DNA from: Macrosoma leucophasiata
Taxonomy: Eukaryota; Arthropoda; Insecta; Lepidoptera; Hedylidae
NCBI GenBank assembly: GCA_036365455.1
Contig: JAWQUS010000009.1
Location: 2,510,001 to 2,574,000 of the forward strand
DNA: 64,000 nucleotides
Reading direction: 5' to 3'
The notes below the pieces were generated by a model. The model had not been told where the DNA came from. It was given only the letters and a program-made list of their open reading frames with translations, and did not search any database. Below, piece after piece: positions 1 to 11,087 of the stretch; position 1 is the first letter of the stretch, and each line of letters begins with the position of its first letter. The position numbers were made by a program, and so were the translations under genes.

Positions 1-213
1 AAATTGTGCAATTTTAATTAGAAACATTTACCAATGTGACGTCATTTATAAGGGCTCATACCATGACTTGTGAATGGAGGGCAATCCAGTTCATTGGCAT
101 TATGAGGCGTATCTTAATCCTCTGCAAATAGTTAAGTCAGTAACTAGTAGACATCTCAAGCTAACCAAATCTAAATTACCTAAGTCCAGTAGAAATAAAC
201 ATCTTCAGAAATT

Positions 214-557
214 ATTTTTAAAGAAAAATAGAAAGAAAAATTTGACTTCAGGCGAGACTCGAACTCGCGGCCACTGGGAATCTAGTCCAGCCGCTCTTCC
301 AACTGAGCTACTGAAGTCCTGCCTAACTAGCATAGTTTGGCAATAGATGGCGCTACTGCTACCATAAAGCAATGCAATAAATGTGAAGGAAAGATTTGAC
401 AAATCGGGCAGGACTTCAGTACCTCAGTTGGAAGAGCGGCTGGACTAGATTCCCAGTGGCCGCGAGTTCGAGTCTCGTCTGAAGTCAAATTTTTCTTTCC
501 ATTTTTCTTTAAAAATATATTTCACAAGCATGTGTTAATGCGAAATAATATAAAACA
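214..557 (+). mobile_element. Foldback tRNA-like retroposon, copy 1 (both arms)
   Basis: Two tRNA-like arms face each other: 245-317 read on the minus strand and 413-485 on the plus strand, joined by a short spacer. Each arm can fold as acceptor ACTTCAG/CTGAAGT, D arm GCTC..GAGC, a CTGG/CCAG anticodon stem and T arm GCGAG-TTCGAGT-CTCGC. A tail ending in TTAATGCGAAATAATATAAA lies on the right only. A 13-bp direct repeat (atcttcagaaatt, 201-213 and 558-570) brackets the element, as a target-site duplication would. Both arms lack one base in the variable loop, giving 73 nt instead of 74, and both carry an AACTGAGC/CTCAGTTGG-type D loop (the right arm has one extra D-stem change). This is not a functional tRNA gene pair. 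Confidence 0.75.
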
Positions 558-570
558 ATCTTCAGAAATT

Positions 571-1043
571 GGTTAAAAAATATAAAAAGAACTAAAATCA
601 ATTTTAAATTATGTAAGTAGATATGGAAACTATCAAATGGAATTAAAATTAAAATAGATAAAGATAATGTGAACGTCCATTGTAAAAAAATATTAGCATA
701 TAAACACATACGCAAATATCCATCAACAGCTTAATATCGTGATAGAAAATAACACCCGCAAATAAATATATAGTAACTTCATATACCGCATCACCACTGG
801 GGCGGCAGCGGATAATGCTTTGCAGGAACAGGCTTTTTAAAGCCGCGTACTATTTTCATCTACATGTTTTGTTTGCACATTATCAGCTATTTGTTATTGA
901 TGGATAGAAGAAAACAAAAATCGTCATTGTATCAACATTTTGCAGACAACAACTATGTTTGATATGTAAATAAACAGCCAGTTTATATCAATGTAAACGG
1001 CAATCTTCTATAGAAAATGTCGGACACATTTTTCGTCTGCAAA
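571..1043. other. AT-rich stretch, nothing recognised
   Basis: No coding, RNA or repeat signal that I can support. Open frames here are short and low in complexity. Confidence 0.4.
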
Positions 1044-1335
1044 CTACTGATGGTAGAGCTCCAGTGACGGAGATCGCGGGCGTAGTCACCACCGCATTAC
1101 CTAATATACTTGCCGCTAAATGGTAGTGTTCAGCACTATCGTGTTCCGGTCAGGTGGTAATGGACGGCCCTGTAATTTCCGGCACAGAGGCATAACACCT
1201 TAGGCCTCAGGAGTGGTAACGCATCTGCATTTTGAATTTAGTCTTTGTGTGGTTGTCTATAGGCTGCAGTCATCACTTAACATCAATGTGAACTGTATGC
1301 TTGTTTGCAACTTCCATAACATTGAAAAAAAATAA
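1044..1335 (+). repeat. A-tailed LINE-tail-like repeat (rep-A), copy 1
   Basis: Nearly complete member of the commonest repeat in this window. It runs from TGGTAGAGCTCCAGTGACGG through CACCACCGCATTACC and TCATCACTTAACATCAATGT to a short A-run. The 3' part resembles the 3' tails of lepidopteran non-LTR elements as I remember them; no coding capacity is seen. It is probably a non-autonomous, LINE-mobilised repeat. Confidence 0.7.
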
Positions 1336-1789
1336 TTATAGTGAGTAAATTGAAGAGAGACAGCTGCTAGTTGCAGTTACAATATTGCTTGTTACAATAT
1401 TTGTATGATTCTATACTGATTCCATGGCTATACGAGTATTGCCATGCATAAGAGATGGTACTCCACTCAAACTTATATTTTCGCCGAGGACCTTGCTTCA
1501 GGTCAAATTATTTCATTGAAAATACGTCATTTAAGGCCATGCCAAATATTTTTATATTTAGTTGTTTCTACTGCATTAAAAGTAATAAATATTCTTTGAA
1601 AAATTATTTCGTTATCCACGCTCACATCATTTGCAGACATGAAAGTGAAATATAGTTTCGGCGTTTCGCCAAACAGAAGACAAATATCACATCGGATAAA
1701 GTTTTAAATATATCCTCGAAAATAGAACGAATATGTTTTTGGATAAAAATGTATATTTATCTGCTCGTTTTTTCTCACTTTAGTACGAC
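1336..1789. other. AT-rich stretch, nothing recognised
   Basis: No supportable gene, RNA or repeat. Confidence 0.35.
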
Positions 1790-2229
1790 GACCCGCGTGG
1801 TGGTTTCCGGTTATCATCAACCAATGACTTAAGCAAAAGTTGCACCGCCCCTAATCGCGTTGGTAGAGGGGGTTGACACTTGACTCTAACGAAAATTAGC
1901 ACTCTAAAGCTTAATAAGTCACAAACAGTTAACTAATTCTAAAAATGATATTAGCACATCCCTAACATTTTTGAAAGACCTATCTCACGATATCTCGTAC
2001 TATAAAAAACGAAAAGTTAAAAAAAACTATTCGCGCGTTACATGTAGGGACCCTAAATAAAATAAAAGCTTCATATTTTTATTGTACCACTTTGTCGGCG
2101 TCATTAAGGTGTATATTTGTGTCAAATTTCAAGTCTCTATAAATAGTTTTTGCGCTAAACCGCGGACGGACAGACAGACAGACGGACATGGCGAAACTAC
2201 AGGGGTTCGTTGTTTACTACAGAACCCTA
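1790..2229 (+). mobile_element. GGGTTCCGT-type palindromic element, degraded copy
   Basis: It shares with 4750-5156 the segments GACACTTGACTCTAACGAAA, CCACTTTGTCGGCGT, GCGCTAAACCG, a GACA microsatellite and the end TTTACTACAGAACCCTAAAA. The right end is clear; the left end is eroded. It belongs to a family common in Lepidoptera, judged from memory. Confidence 0.55.
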
Positions 2230-3022
2230 AAAAACTCACTTTTCTATCCTTTATCCATCAGCCAAAGATTCTTTGATAAAATTGTGATAATAAAGTTCAT
2301 TCAAAACGGAACGTCTTTGTTTGCGTGGATGACATTAACCTAAAAATAAATTTAGGACTTTATTTTTCTTCTCAATTCAATCCATGACATAAGGACCCAA
2401 AAATCTACATAGCGAATCGTGAGTATGTGTAATCCCACAGACTGTACGTGAGGGGACTCTACCATTTCCAAAATCAATCAAATAAAACCTCAATTACCAT
2501 CGTATATCGTAGATTAACTGCAATGATGACTCGATAAACAAACGTCATCAGTTTACCTAACGGAATACACGTATTTTATAACATAAGTACGTCATGCGAA
2601 CACACACCAGATGTTTAACCTTTGTAGGTAATATGAAACGCGTAGAAACTTTCGCTTTGGAATACAACGGCTATTGTAAAGGACTGAATATTGGACTAAA
2701 TGCATTTTTCAGAGCTCATAAATCATGTCTTCATGTCAGACACATCCCTAATAACCTCAATTAATCAGTTTATCTACGCTATTTATTCAACTTCTTCCTA
2801 TTATTATAGAACTTATTCTAAATCTGAATACATGGCGGTTCACTGGTGAAACATTAAAGCAAAAAGACCTATATGTTGCGTTCTTCATGGTCATACCTGT
2901 CTCTGCTTCGTTGTAAAGAGCGACATTATAGCTTGCATTTTGAAAAATATTTTTAAGAAATCTTTTTGAATTTAGTAGTAACTATAGTAACTATAATTAT
3001 ATATACTTATATACACCTTATA
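2230..3022. other. Unassigned AT-rich sequence
   Basis: Nothing recognised on either strand. Confidence 0.35.
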
Positions 3023-3313
3023 TCCACTACTACTACACTGAGGTCCTGGGTTCGATTCCCGGGTAGGGGGTTATCAGAGATAATGGTGAAAAAGCCTTTA
3101 TCTCTGGTTCTATTGGGATTTTTCCATTTTCTGGAAATTTCCCAGTACCTCAAAGTTTGGTAATGTGCCCGGAGATGTCAACAGGCTCGCCACCTGTTAC
3201 ATGGGCCAAAACGTAACCGGCGAATCGTGGGTGTTTGCATGTATGCTTGAATGCATGCATTTACCTCTGCCTACCCCTTCGGGGATTACAGGCGTGAAGT
3301 TACGTTTTTTTAC
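3023..3313 (+). mobile_element. tRNA-derived SINE (family S2), 5'-truncated
   Basis: It retains the B-box region GGGTTCGATTCCCGGG followed by the family body (TATTGGGATTTTTCCATTTT, AATGTGCCCGGAGATGTCAA, CACCTGTTACATGGGCCAAA) and the 3' end GGATTACAGGCGTGAAGTTA with a T-run. The A-box half is missing or eroded. Better copies are at 7669-7955 (+) and 6426-6745 (-). Confidence 0.7.
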
Positions 3314-4027
3314 ACCTTATTCATAGATTTGTAAAGAGGTGTTTGACATATCTCTCTCTTTGCCTACCCCGTAAGCTTAGCGTAACCAACAATGTTTGTT
3401 ATTACTCGCTATATATATTTGATCTATAAATTATTAGAAATTCTACTATAGGCAATATATAATCAACCTTAATGTTCCAAGTTTTTTTAACACTGCGCTT
3501 GCATATGTCTTGTATCTTGTATGAGTGACCCATACAAAATGCACTAGTATAAAGCACAAATAGACTTTGGCGCCAAACCAAACTGTTACGAACTTGCTAG
3601 AAATATGAATATTTTTAAAAACAATGCGCAGCTCACGCACATAGTAAATTATATTATGTAATGTGTCATTATGTCATTATTTTTTGTCTGTAGAGTGCCA
3701 TGACCTAGAGCAGTCCAAATTCTTCATTTATCTCATTGAAAACTAGCTCAAACCAGTGGGACCGGTGTCCTACGTCACTTCGCAGAAATGCATTCGGGTC
3801 ACAGTGATATAGAACACCTTTTCGGGTATCATACGAGGATAGATGTCCGAATAAATTATGCGGACTTATTTTCTTTCACTCCTAACTCCCTCGAGATTAC
3901 AGAAACCGGTAACTTTTAAGTGTTTTTTTTTTAATTATATTTTTGTTTTGTTGGAGATATTGTGTATTCAAAACCGTTTGGGAATAGTGTTGTTAAGAAC
4001 GATAAAAAAGATAGCTTGAACTTTTCC
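3314..4027. other. Unassigned AT-rich sequence
   Basis: Nothing recognised apart from short homopolymer runs. Confidence 0.35.
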
Positions 4028-4044
4028 AAAATATATCGAAATCA

Positions 4045-4446
4045 TTGTTTTTTTTATATTATTTCGCATTAACACACAAAATTTAAAATGGAAAGAAAAG
4101 TTTGACTTCAGGCCAGACTCGAACTCGCGACCTACTGGGAATCTAGTCCAGCCGCTCTTCCAATTGAGCTACTGAAGCCCTGCCCGATTTGTCAAATCTT
4201 TCCTTCACATCTATTACATTGCTTTATGGTAGCAGTAGCGCCATCTATTACCAACTATGCTAGTTAGGCAACCGATATAATAGACTTTTCAGTTTATTGA
4301 ATATCGTAAAGAAGTCGCTTTTACCCTTAATAATTGCAGGGCTTCAGTAGCTCAATTGGAAGAGCGGCTGGACTAGATTCCCAGTAGGTCGCGAGTTCGA
4401 GTCTCGCCTGAAGTCAAATTTTTCTTTCCATTTTTCTTTAAAAATA
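4045..4446 (-). mobile_element. Foldback tRNA-like retroposon, copy 2 (both arms)
   Basis: Arms are at 4105-4178 (minus) and 4341-4414 (plus). The tail (TATATTATTTCGCATTAACA) is on the left, so this copy is inserted in the opposite orientation to copy 1. A 17-bp direct repeat (aaaatatatcgaaatca at 4028-4044 and 4447-4463) brackets it; part of its A-run could belong to the element. Both arms carry the variants GCGACC/GGTCGC and GAAGCC/GGCTTC, which most other copies lack. The spacer includes the family segment around GCAGTAGCGCCATCTATTAC. Confidence 0.78.
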
Positions 4447-4749
4447 AAATATATCGAAATCAATTTGAATTTATCATACAGTTATTCAAAATCTGTATTT
4501 ATCTCTTTTGGTAGCACTGTTTATGAGTCACAATAAAATTAGTTTGAAGCAGACACTCAACCACACAAATTATTGTATGGACTAATGAATTAATAAAACA
4601 ATTTTGATGAATGTATCTTACGCAATATTATAATAGAAGCTAGTGTAGCTACATATCCACACTATCTTTTCATCAAATTTTGTTGACAAAAATTTAGTGA
4701 TTCAGTCGAAAAAACAACCGGTCAAGTTCGTGTCGGGTTACGCGCAGTG

Positions 4750-5079
4750 TAGGGTTCCGTAGTTACAGAGTAAGAGTAGTTGGTAGGGACACTTGACTCT
4801 AACGAAAATTTGTACTTTAAAGCTTAATAAGCTACGAACAATTAACTAAATCAAAAAATGATGTTCGAACATCCATAGATATTTTTGAAAGACCTATCCA
4901 ATGATGCCATACACTATATGGAAATCCAAAATAAAAAAAAATATCCGCGTGTAACAAGGTTACCCTAAACATTTTTTTTCTCATGTTTTTATTCTACCAC
5001 TTTGTCGGCGTGATTAAGGTATACATGTGCCAAATTTCAAGACTCTAGTACCAATGGTTTTTGCGCTAAACCGTGGACG

Positions 5080-5110
<31 letters not shown>

Positions 5111-5156
5111 GGACATGGCGAAAATATAAGGGTTCCTTGTTTACTACGGAACCCTA
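4750..5156 (+). mobile_element. GGGTTCCGT-type palindromic element
   Basis: It is bounded by TAGGGTTCCGTAG (4750-4762) and its inverse CTACGGAACCCTA (5144-5156), a 13-bp terminal inverted repeat. Inside are CCACTTTGTCGGCGT, GCGCTAAACCG and a GACA microsatellite (about 5080-5110). No transposase is present, so this is a non-autonomous DNA element. The same family appears at 1790-2229 and 45140-45228. Confidence 0.6.
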
Positions 5157-5890
5157 AAAACAGACAGATAGAGAACTAACGTCTGTATGAGTTCGGATTA
5201 TGTGGATTACTAAATAGAATACCGATAACAATTAAGGATACACGACGCTTTCCGTTACATAACAAATTTCCGTATCGGAATAAGTTGATAAACTATGTTT
5301 TCGTAACGTTAAAACAAAATATTAATCCGTCCTTGCAAACCTTATTTCTTATCAATAGGCGAGTTCTTTTTTAGCGACGTGTTATGAGGCACGTACGGCG
5401 CGTTGACGTCTCTAGTGTTGCTGCAATCGACGTCTTTGTAGAGGTAGAACAATACGCCGTTGCTAGCTCCCAACGTGTGCCAATGTCTTCATTTGAGAGA
5501 TAAGAGTAAACAGTAACTTTAGAAAGTGTTAAAATACATTTTAAAATGCGGATAGTAATCCTACATGCGAGAATTGTCATTATTGCACGAAGATTTAAAA
5601 TAAAATAGATAGACCACCGAAACTGATTGACGACCGAAACGAAATCATTTTAATTTGTTTTATGTACGAGCTTAATCCGTAAAATAACTAAAAGTGTTAC
5701 AAAATTTTCTATTATTGTTTTCATGACTAGCTTATTTATTATTTGCCTGACTTTTAAGCATATCACTATCAAACTCATTGATTTTAAGGGAATACGTCTC
5801 AATACATAGTAAGATCTGGATATTGCTGTCATTTACCGATAAATAGTGGCAACCTGCTCTTAACCTATTCGACTGTAATTTTATAAATGT
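5157..5890. other. Unassigned sequence
   Basis: A slightly GC-richer patch at 5380-5490 gives a short minus-strand frame rich in Thr and Ser. No family is recognised and I do not call a gene. Confidence 0.3.
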
Positions 5891-5891
5891 A

Positions 5892-6092
5892 CTAGCGGCC
5901 CGCACCGGCTTCGCACGGGTGCAATTTAGATTGTAACAAAATATTGGTACCATAAATTAAGATAAAAACTACCCTATCTCTCAAGTTGGATCGAACTGCA
6001 CATGGTGTGCGAATTTTATTATAATCGGTTAAGTGGTTTAGGAGTTCATTGAGAACAAACATTGTGACACGAGATTTATATATATTAAGATA
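5892..6092 (+). repeat. Helitron-like non-autonomous repeat fragment
   Basis: It begins CTAGCGGCCCGCACCGGCTT and runs through TAATCGGTTAAGTGGTTTAG and GAGAACAAACATTGTGACAC. This is a repeat type I recall as widespread in lepidopteran genomes. Class assignment is from memory; no Rep or helicase coding is seen. Confidence 0.4.
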
Positions 6093-6425
6093 AATCTTTA
6101 TATCTGCAGTAATCTGCACTTATCAATTCGTCTCTGTTTGAACGACAAGCCTCTGATTTATCATCGGTTGATCAACTTGTCACGCGGTATCAAATGTATC
6201 GTTATCAATAACATCAGTCATGTGTTGCAGATTGGAAGCTGGGGAAATTTCTTTGTTTTTAAGATGTTAGGTAGAGAGCCTAATAAATTGAAGAAACTAA
6301 AATGTTTGATTTTAATTTTTTAAATAAGAATCGTCGCGGCGCTAAATTTCATTGTAGTTCTAAAAGTAAAGATGGATGAAGTAAAAAAAACGGATACCAC
6401 AAGCCCATCATTTCTTATGTTTGTT

Positions 6426-6745
6426 AACGTAACGTAACTTCACGCCTGTAATCCCCGAAGGAGTAGGCAGAGGTAAATGCATGCATTTAATCATACATGC
6501 AAACACCCACGACTCGCCGGTTACGTTTTGGCCCATGTAACAGGTGGCGAACCTGTTGCCATCTCCGGGCATATTACCAAACTCCGGGGTACTGGGAAAC
6601 TTCCAGAAAATGGAAAAATCCCAATAGAAGCAGAGATAAAGGATTTTAGACCGTTATCTCTAATATCCCCCGACCCGGGAATCGAACTCAGGACCTCCAG
6701 CGTAATAGTAGTGGCCTACTACCACTACACTACTGAGGCAGTTTT
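6426..6745 (-). mobile_element. tRNA-derived SINE (family S2)
   Basis: Reading on the minus strand gives a tRNA-like 5' part (CCTCAGTAGTGTAGTGGTAG, like an A box; then a GGTTCGAT-like T-arm box in degraded form), the family body and the 3' end GGATTACAGGCGTGAAGTTA. It therefore has a tRNA head plus an unrelated body, the standard SINE layout. Confidence 0.7.
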
Positions 6746-6786
6746 GATTGTTTGTTGTTACCAACCACTTAACAATAGGGTTTGTC

Positions 6787-6983
6787 CAGCGTAGACGCCA
6801 CGACAACGCGACGCGTACGTGACGTTGACGCCACGTTTCCTATGCAGTTAATTGAACGCTGCGCACGCTACGTTAGCGCGGCATTGACGTCATACAATTT
6901 TGACAGTAGGAAACGTGGCGACAACCCTCCGACAACTCCACGCTCGTCTGCGCTGCGCACAAGTTCATCAAACGCCTACGCTG
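6787..6983. repeat. GC-rich CpG-dense palindromic repeat
   Basis: The ends CAGCGTAGACG and CGCCTACGCTG are near-perfect inverse copies (about 11 bp). The interior is rich in ACGTCAACG-like motifs, in strong contrast to the AT-rich flanks. Possibly a small hAT-like non-autonomous element, but I found no 8-bp target duplication. Confidence 0.35.
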
Positions 6984-7668
6984 AATGAAACGCTAGTGTG
7001 AAGAAGCTCTATGCCAATTTTTTCCATAAGACTTCCAAATTCAGATTCAAAACGCCCTAGGAGATAGGTCGTTTGATCACTAAAAAAGAAAAAAAAACAC
7101 TTTTTTCACTATTTATTTAGTACATATATGGAATTCAAAAGCTGTAACAAGCGTGCGTTCATGACACCTGACCTTTCAGGAAAATAGGCGTGAAGTCATT
7201 TTTCTTCTTACGCAATATTCTCGAAACATCTACGACTAGTTGCTACGTACAAATCTGTCAGATAACACGAACGATATATTATAGACTGCTAGACATTTCT
7301 AATCTTGTTACTGAATGTCCAAAAATGGCAACTCTGTGGCGTTTTATGTTCTATTTCCTTAGTAACAAGACAGCTCGGATTTTTACGACTTTTTCAGAAG
7401 GAATCTCGCGTGTCGGGCGCATCAACTTGTATAAAACACTGCGATAAACCTTTCTTTAATCCAATATACACCAACTGTACACCAACTGTTTTAAAGTTTA
7501 AAACAGATTGGCAGTTCCAAGCTACTGTATTTTAGAGATTATTCAAATTTGAAGTGTATCACGATGAGATAGGACATCAAATTCTTTGTATTGTTTTCAT
7601 ATCAATATTAAACGCAATAGATTTATCGTATCTTATCATGTTTTGATTGACAAGTCTATATCGTTTAA
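6984..7668. other. Unassigned sequence
   Basis: Short overlapping frames at 7190-7535 have no recognisable domain. Nothing supportable. Confidence 0.3.
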
Positions 7669-7955
7669 TTGCCTCAGTAGCCTTTTCGTAGCAGGCCTCT
7701 ACTACTACGCTGGAGTCCCGGGTTCGATTCCCGGGTCGGGCTATCAGAGATAACGGTGCTAAATCCTTTATCTCTGGCTCTATTGGGATTTTTCCATCTT
7801 CTGGAAGTTTCCCAGTACCTCGAAATTTGGTAATGTGCCCGGAGATGTCGACAGGCTCGCCACCTGTCACATTAGACAAAACGTAACCGGTGAAACGCGG
7901 GTGTTTAGATGTATGCTTGAATGCATGCCTCTGCCGACCCCTTCGGGGATCATAG
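7669..7955 (+). mobile_element. tRNA-derived SINE (family S2), fullest copy
   Basis: The head reads GCCTCAGTAGCC...GTAGCAG (A-box-like) and then GTCCCGGGTTCGATTCCCGG (B box and T arm). The body contains TATTGGGATTTTTCCATCTT, GTGCCCGGAGATGTCGAC and CACCTGTCACATTAGAC, ending near CCCCTTCGGGGATCATAG. It is a Pol III-type retroposon. Confidence 0.75.
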
Positions 7956-7987
7956 AAATCACGGCACTAAACATCATGTAACGGATA

Positions 7988-8228
7988 ACGACGGTAATGG
8001 AAGTGGCAAACGATCATGCAGTTCACATTGATGTAAAGTGATGACTGCAGCCTATAGACACCCACACAAAGACCAAGGTCAAAATGCAGATGTGTTACTC
8101 CTGAGGCCTAAGGTGTTATGCCTCTGTGCCGTTAATTACAGGGCCGTAATACTGAACTGTACCATTTGGTGGCAGATAGATTAGGAAACGCGGTGATGCC
8201 CCTCAATATGCGACACTAAAAACTCTAG
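7988..8228 (-). repeat. rep-A, copy 2
   Basis: Inverse-orientation member: TAATGGAAGTGGCAAACGAT, then GCCTATAGACACCCACACAA and GCCTAAGGTGTTATGCCTCT. The distal TGGTAGAGCTCC end is lost or altered. It lies directly beside an S2 SINE. Confidence 0.65.
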
Positions 8229-9172
8229 TACCAGTAAAAGCTGTACCTACATTATCAGCGAAGTAAAATGTGAAGTCATTTATCATATTTTTATTTGCCT
8301 CGTGACAGATTGTGCTTCTTGAAATTTCAAGAGAATGTTACCTGTCGCTGACAATCTTGCAAGATAACAGGAGATTAAAAATAGCCATTTTATCTGCAAC
8401 TACGTAACATCTATTGTATCATTTCTATTTTTATCCAAAAGCGTTCATTATTTATGACTCGTGACGTGACTGATTTTTTTTTCCAAACAAAAAATAAAAA
8501 AAAACTCAAAATATTGGTCATTTATATTTTTAGTAAGCGCAAGTATTCGTACTCGATAATCATAATTATATGAATTCAAAGTAGGCGACTCTACTGTACC
8601 TATGCATAGTATTAAAATTTCATTTCTAAAAAAAAATTAAACAATTCAAATATTTTTTCTTATAATCAATGCAGCCTGGAGAAGTTCTAGGTCTCTTACA
8701 AATTTGTCTTAATAACTCATTGATCAGTTATGAATAAATATCTAATTTGCGTTGCACTTCAAAGACTTCGTAATCGATTACAAGTGAAATAAATTATCGA
8801 ATAAAATGACCGGGAAATGAATAAACATTTACTTAAGGCGATTGTTATTCAAATAAACGTTTAGCGATAATTGTTATTCAAATAAACAGTACTTGTATTT
8901 TGGGTCATTGCCAGACTTCATGAAGATGTGCAAATTGGATATAAACGATTTCTTGAATAAACATTATACAACAATGATAATCATCCCATAATTAGTGAAA
9001 AGAACACCATTTAATCGGTAAAAACAAATTTAACTTGTCATATTGTGGTCCCCAATGACAAAAACCCTTGCGATAGAAACCGTTCTTAAACCCAATAAGG
9101 AGTTTTGAAGAACAAGCCAAGTTACCTTTGCCTTCCCTAAAACTAAATATATCTATGAATTTTTACTCTGTG
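8229..9172. other. AT-rich, nothing recognised
   Basis: No gene or repeat that I can support. Confidence 0.35.
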
Positions 9173-9185
9173 TTGTTGTATTGTT

Positions 9186-9492
9186 TTTTTTATTTTTAAA
9201 GAAAAATGGAAAGAAAAATTTGACTTCAGGCAAGGCTCGAACTCGCGACCTACTGGGAATCTAGTCCAGCCGCTCTTCCAATTGAGCTACTGAAGCCCTG
9301 CCCGATTTGTCAAATCTTTCCTTCACATCTATTGCATTGCTTTATGGTAGCAGTATGGCGCTACTGCTACCATAAAGCAATGCAATAGATTCAAATTCAA
9401 ATAGAGTCAAATTTTTCTTTCCATTTTTCTTTAAAAATAAAATATATTTCACAAGCATGTGTTAATGCGAAATAATATAAAAAAAACAATTA
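9186..9492 (+). mobile_element. Foldback tRNA-like retroposon, copy 3 (one arm)
   Basis: A complete left arm lies at 9223-9296 (minus). The right arm is deleted to a stub (AGAGTCAAATTTTTCTTTCC), leaving a short hairpin around ATGGCGCTACTGCTACCATA and the right-hand tail. A 13-bp direct repeat (ttgttgtattgtt at 9173-9185 and 9493-9505) brackets it. The arm has the same GCGACC and GAAGCC variants as copy 2, so these two form a subfamily. Confidence 0.72.
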
Positions 9493-9529
9493 TTGTTGTA
9501 TTGTTGTTCGAATGTTTATTCTGAAATGT

Positions 9530-9685
9530 TGATTTTTTTTTATGTAATGCATGTGGCAAATAAGCATGCAGCACACATTGATGTTAAGTGATGACTGGAG
9601 CCTATACAGATGCGTTGCCACCCCTGAGACCTTAGTTGATATGTCTCTGTGCTAAGTTGTTACGGGGCCGTACATTAAAGACAAA
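9530..9685 (-). repeat. rep-A, copy 3 (truncated)
   Basis: T-run, then TATGTAATGCATGTGGCAAA and CACATTGATGTTAAGTGATG. It ends after a diverged TACGGGGCCGTACATTA. Only the A-tail half of the family is present. Confidence 0.6.
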
Positions 9686-10834
9686 TCTTCAGATGACTAA
9701 CATAACCTTACGCAGAAACTGTTACAAGAGCATGTTATAATAATAAAGAAGCACAGTTGGCAAGAGGCCGATGTGTCAAGCCATTGCAGACACAAGGTTG
9801 ACTCTCATTGTTGATAGTCGGTTTAACATCTGTGGGGGTTCAGGGTTGAGGTCAGCGAGATAGTCGACGAAAGATACCTGAACAGCCTTCTATATCTAGC
9901 ACCTATATGCATTTCTCCAAAGAAGTACGATGTCTTGCATACGTATCTACTTACATGTCGTATAATCTTAGGAGATTCCCCACTTATTTGTTTTTGTAAC
10001 CAAAAATAAGTTTATTGATAAAAGTCACATTTAATTTTTACAAGCAACGAAAGTGACGCTGTGAATAATTGCAATGCAAAAAAAATATTATTGATAACAA
10101 CGTGGAATAAATCAATTCTTTCAGCGAACCATATTTTAGTTTCAAAACTTCATTTAATATTGACCTAACCCTCCTCAATTCCTTCTTCCTCATTGCACGG
10201 CTTTCGAATAACATTGTAATTATAAACAATATGTGGGACAGGATGCACGAGTAACCTAAACAAACACAAGGCTTCTGGAACTAACTTAATAAATTGATTA
10301 TTAATAAATCAATGCAAAATTATTAACTGTAACATACCACGCAAACTGCTATTTGTCACTCTCTCACACTCTGCAGTAAAACTTCTATTTAATTGGATAA
10401 TATATCAAGCAGAAATTGAGAGACTGAGACATTGTAACACAAAACCGTGCTAGATACCATTGTTACTATGTCATCGTATACTGCAACTAATAAAACGTTT
10501 GTTATAATACAATGACACGTAAGGTGACATTATTCATGAAAAAATAAATAATTTTAAACGATAGTATAAATAGACTTATTTAATCTATCTAAATGTTGAG
10601 ATAGGCAGCGGCTTAGCTCAGAGCCCAAAGTCATTATATTCCTACTAATGACGTGAAAATCCCAATAACTCTTACCACCAGTATCGGAATAGTAATGGCC
10701 ACAGAGTAATGGCCTGCTACCACCAGTTTAAAATTTATACGTGTAGAGTACTGGTCAATTGAATGAAGACACTGTGTCAACTCTTTAAATCTATGATAAT
10801 TTGATATGTTCTTAGGTTTTCGCGAGCTACACTC
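9686..10834. other. Unassigned AT-rich sequence
   Basis: No supportable gene. A diverged trace of the S2 SINE may lie near 10600-10730 (ATGGCCTGCTACCACCAG), too weak to call. Confidence 0.3.
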
Positions 10835-11087
10835 ATTGAAATAAAACTATTTTTACGGATTTATCTCGCGTATATTAAACTAAAATGATTTTTAAAATCA
10901 GCAAGGCGTTTACGAAATCGATAGAGGTAGCTACATATAATTTTTTCAAACTTCTGTCAGACAAATTTCACCTCAGTCTGCCCGGGACCACGGAAGCTGA
11001 AAAGCGACCGAAACGTCGGGTTGATTTTAAAAATCATTTTAGTTTAATATACGCGAGATAAATCCGTAAAAATAGTTTTATTTCAAT
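10835..11087. mobile_element. MITE with about 65-bp terminal inverted repeats
   Basis: The left end ATTGAAATAAAACTATTTTT is the exact inverse of the right end. The match continues through CGGATTTATCTCGCGTATAT and the AAACTAAAATGATTTTTAAA region, about 65 bp in all (10835-10900 and 11020-11087). The 120-bp core holds CACGGAAGCTGAAAAGCGAC. No transposase is present. A fragment of the same family lies at 60136-60247. Confidence 0.72.

Noticed and set aside
245..485. Pair of functional tRNA genes
   Set aside because: The anticodon loop lacks a normal purine at position 37, the stem has an A-C pair, arms recur as parts of a repeated element, and some copies have a broken acceptor stem.
2161..2190. 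GACA microsatellite as an independent feature
   Set aside because: It is a constant part of the GGGTTCCGT-type element seen at three places.
6477..6794. 105-codon frame with GHITKLRGTGKLPENGKIPI
   Set aside because: The same peptide recurs at 7577-7879 and 23309-23566 because it is a translation of the S2 SINE body.
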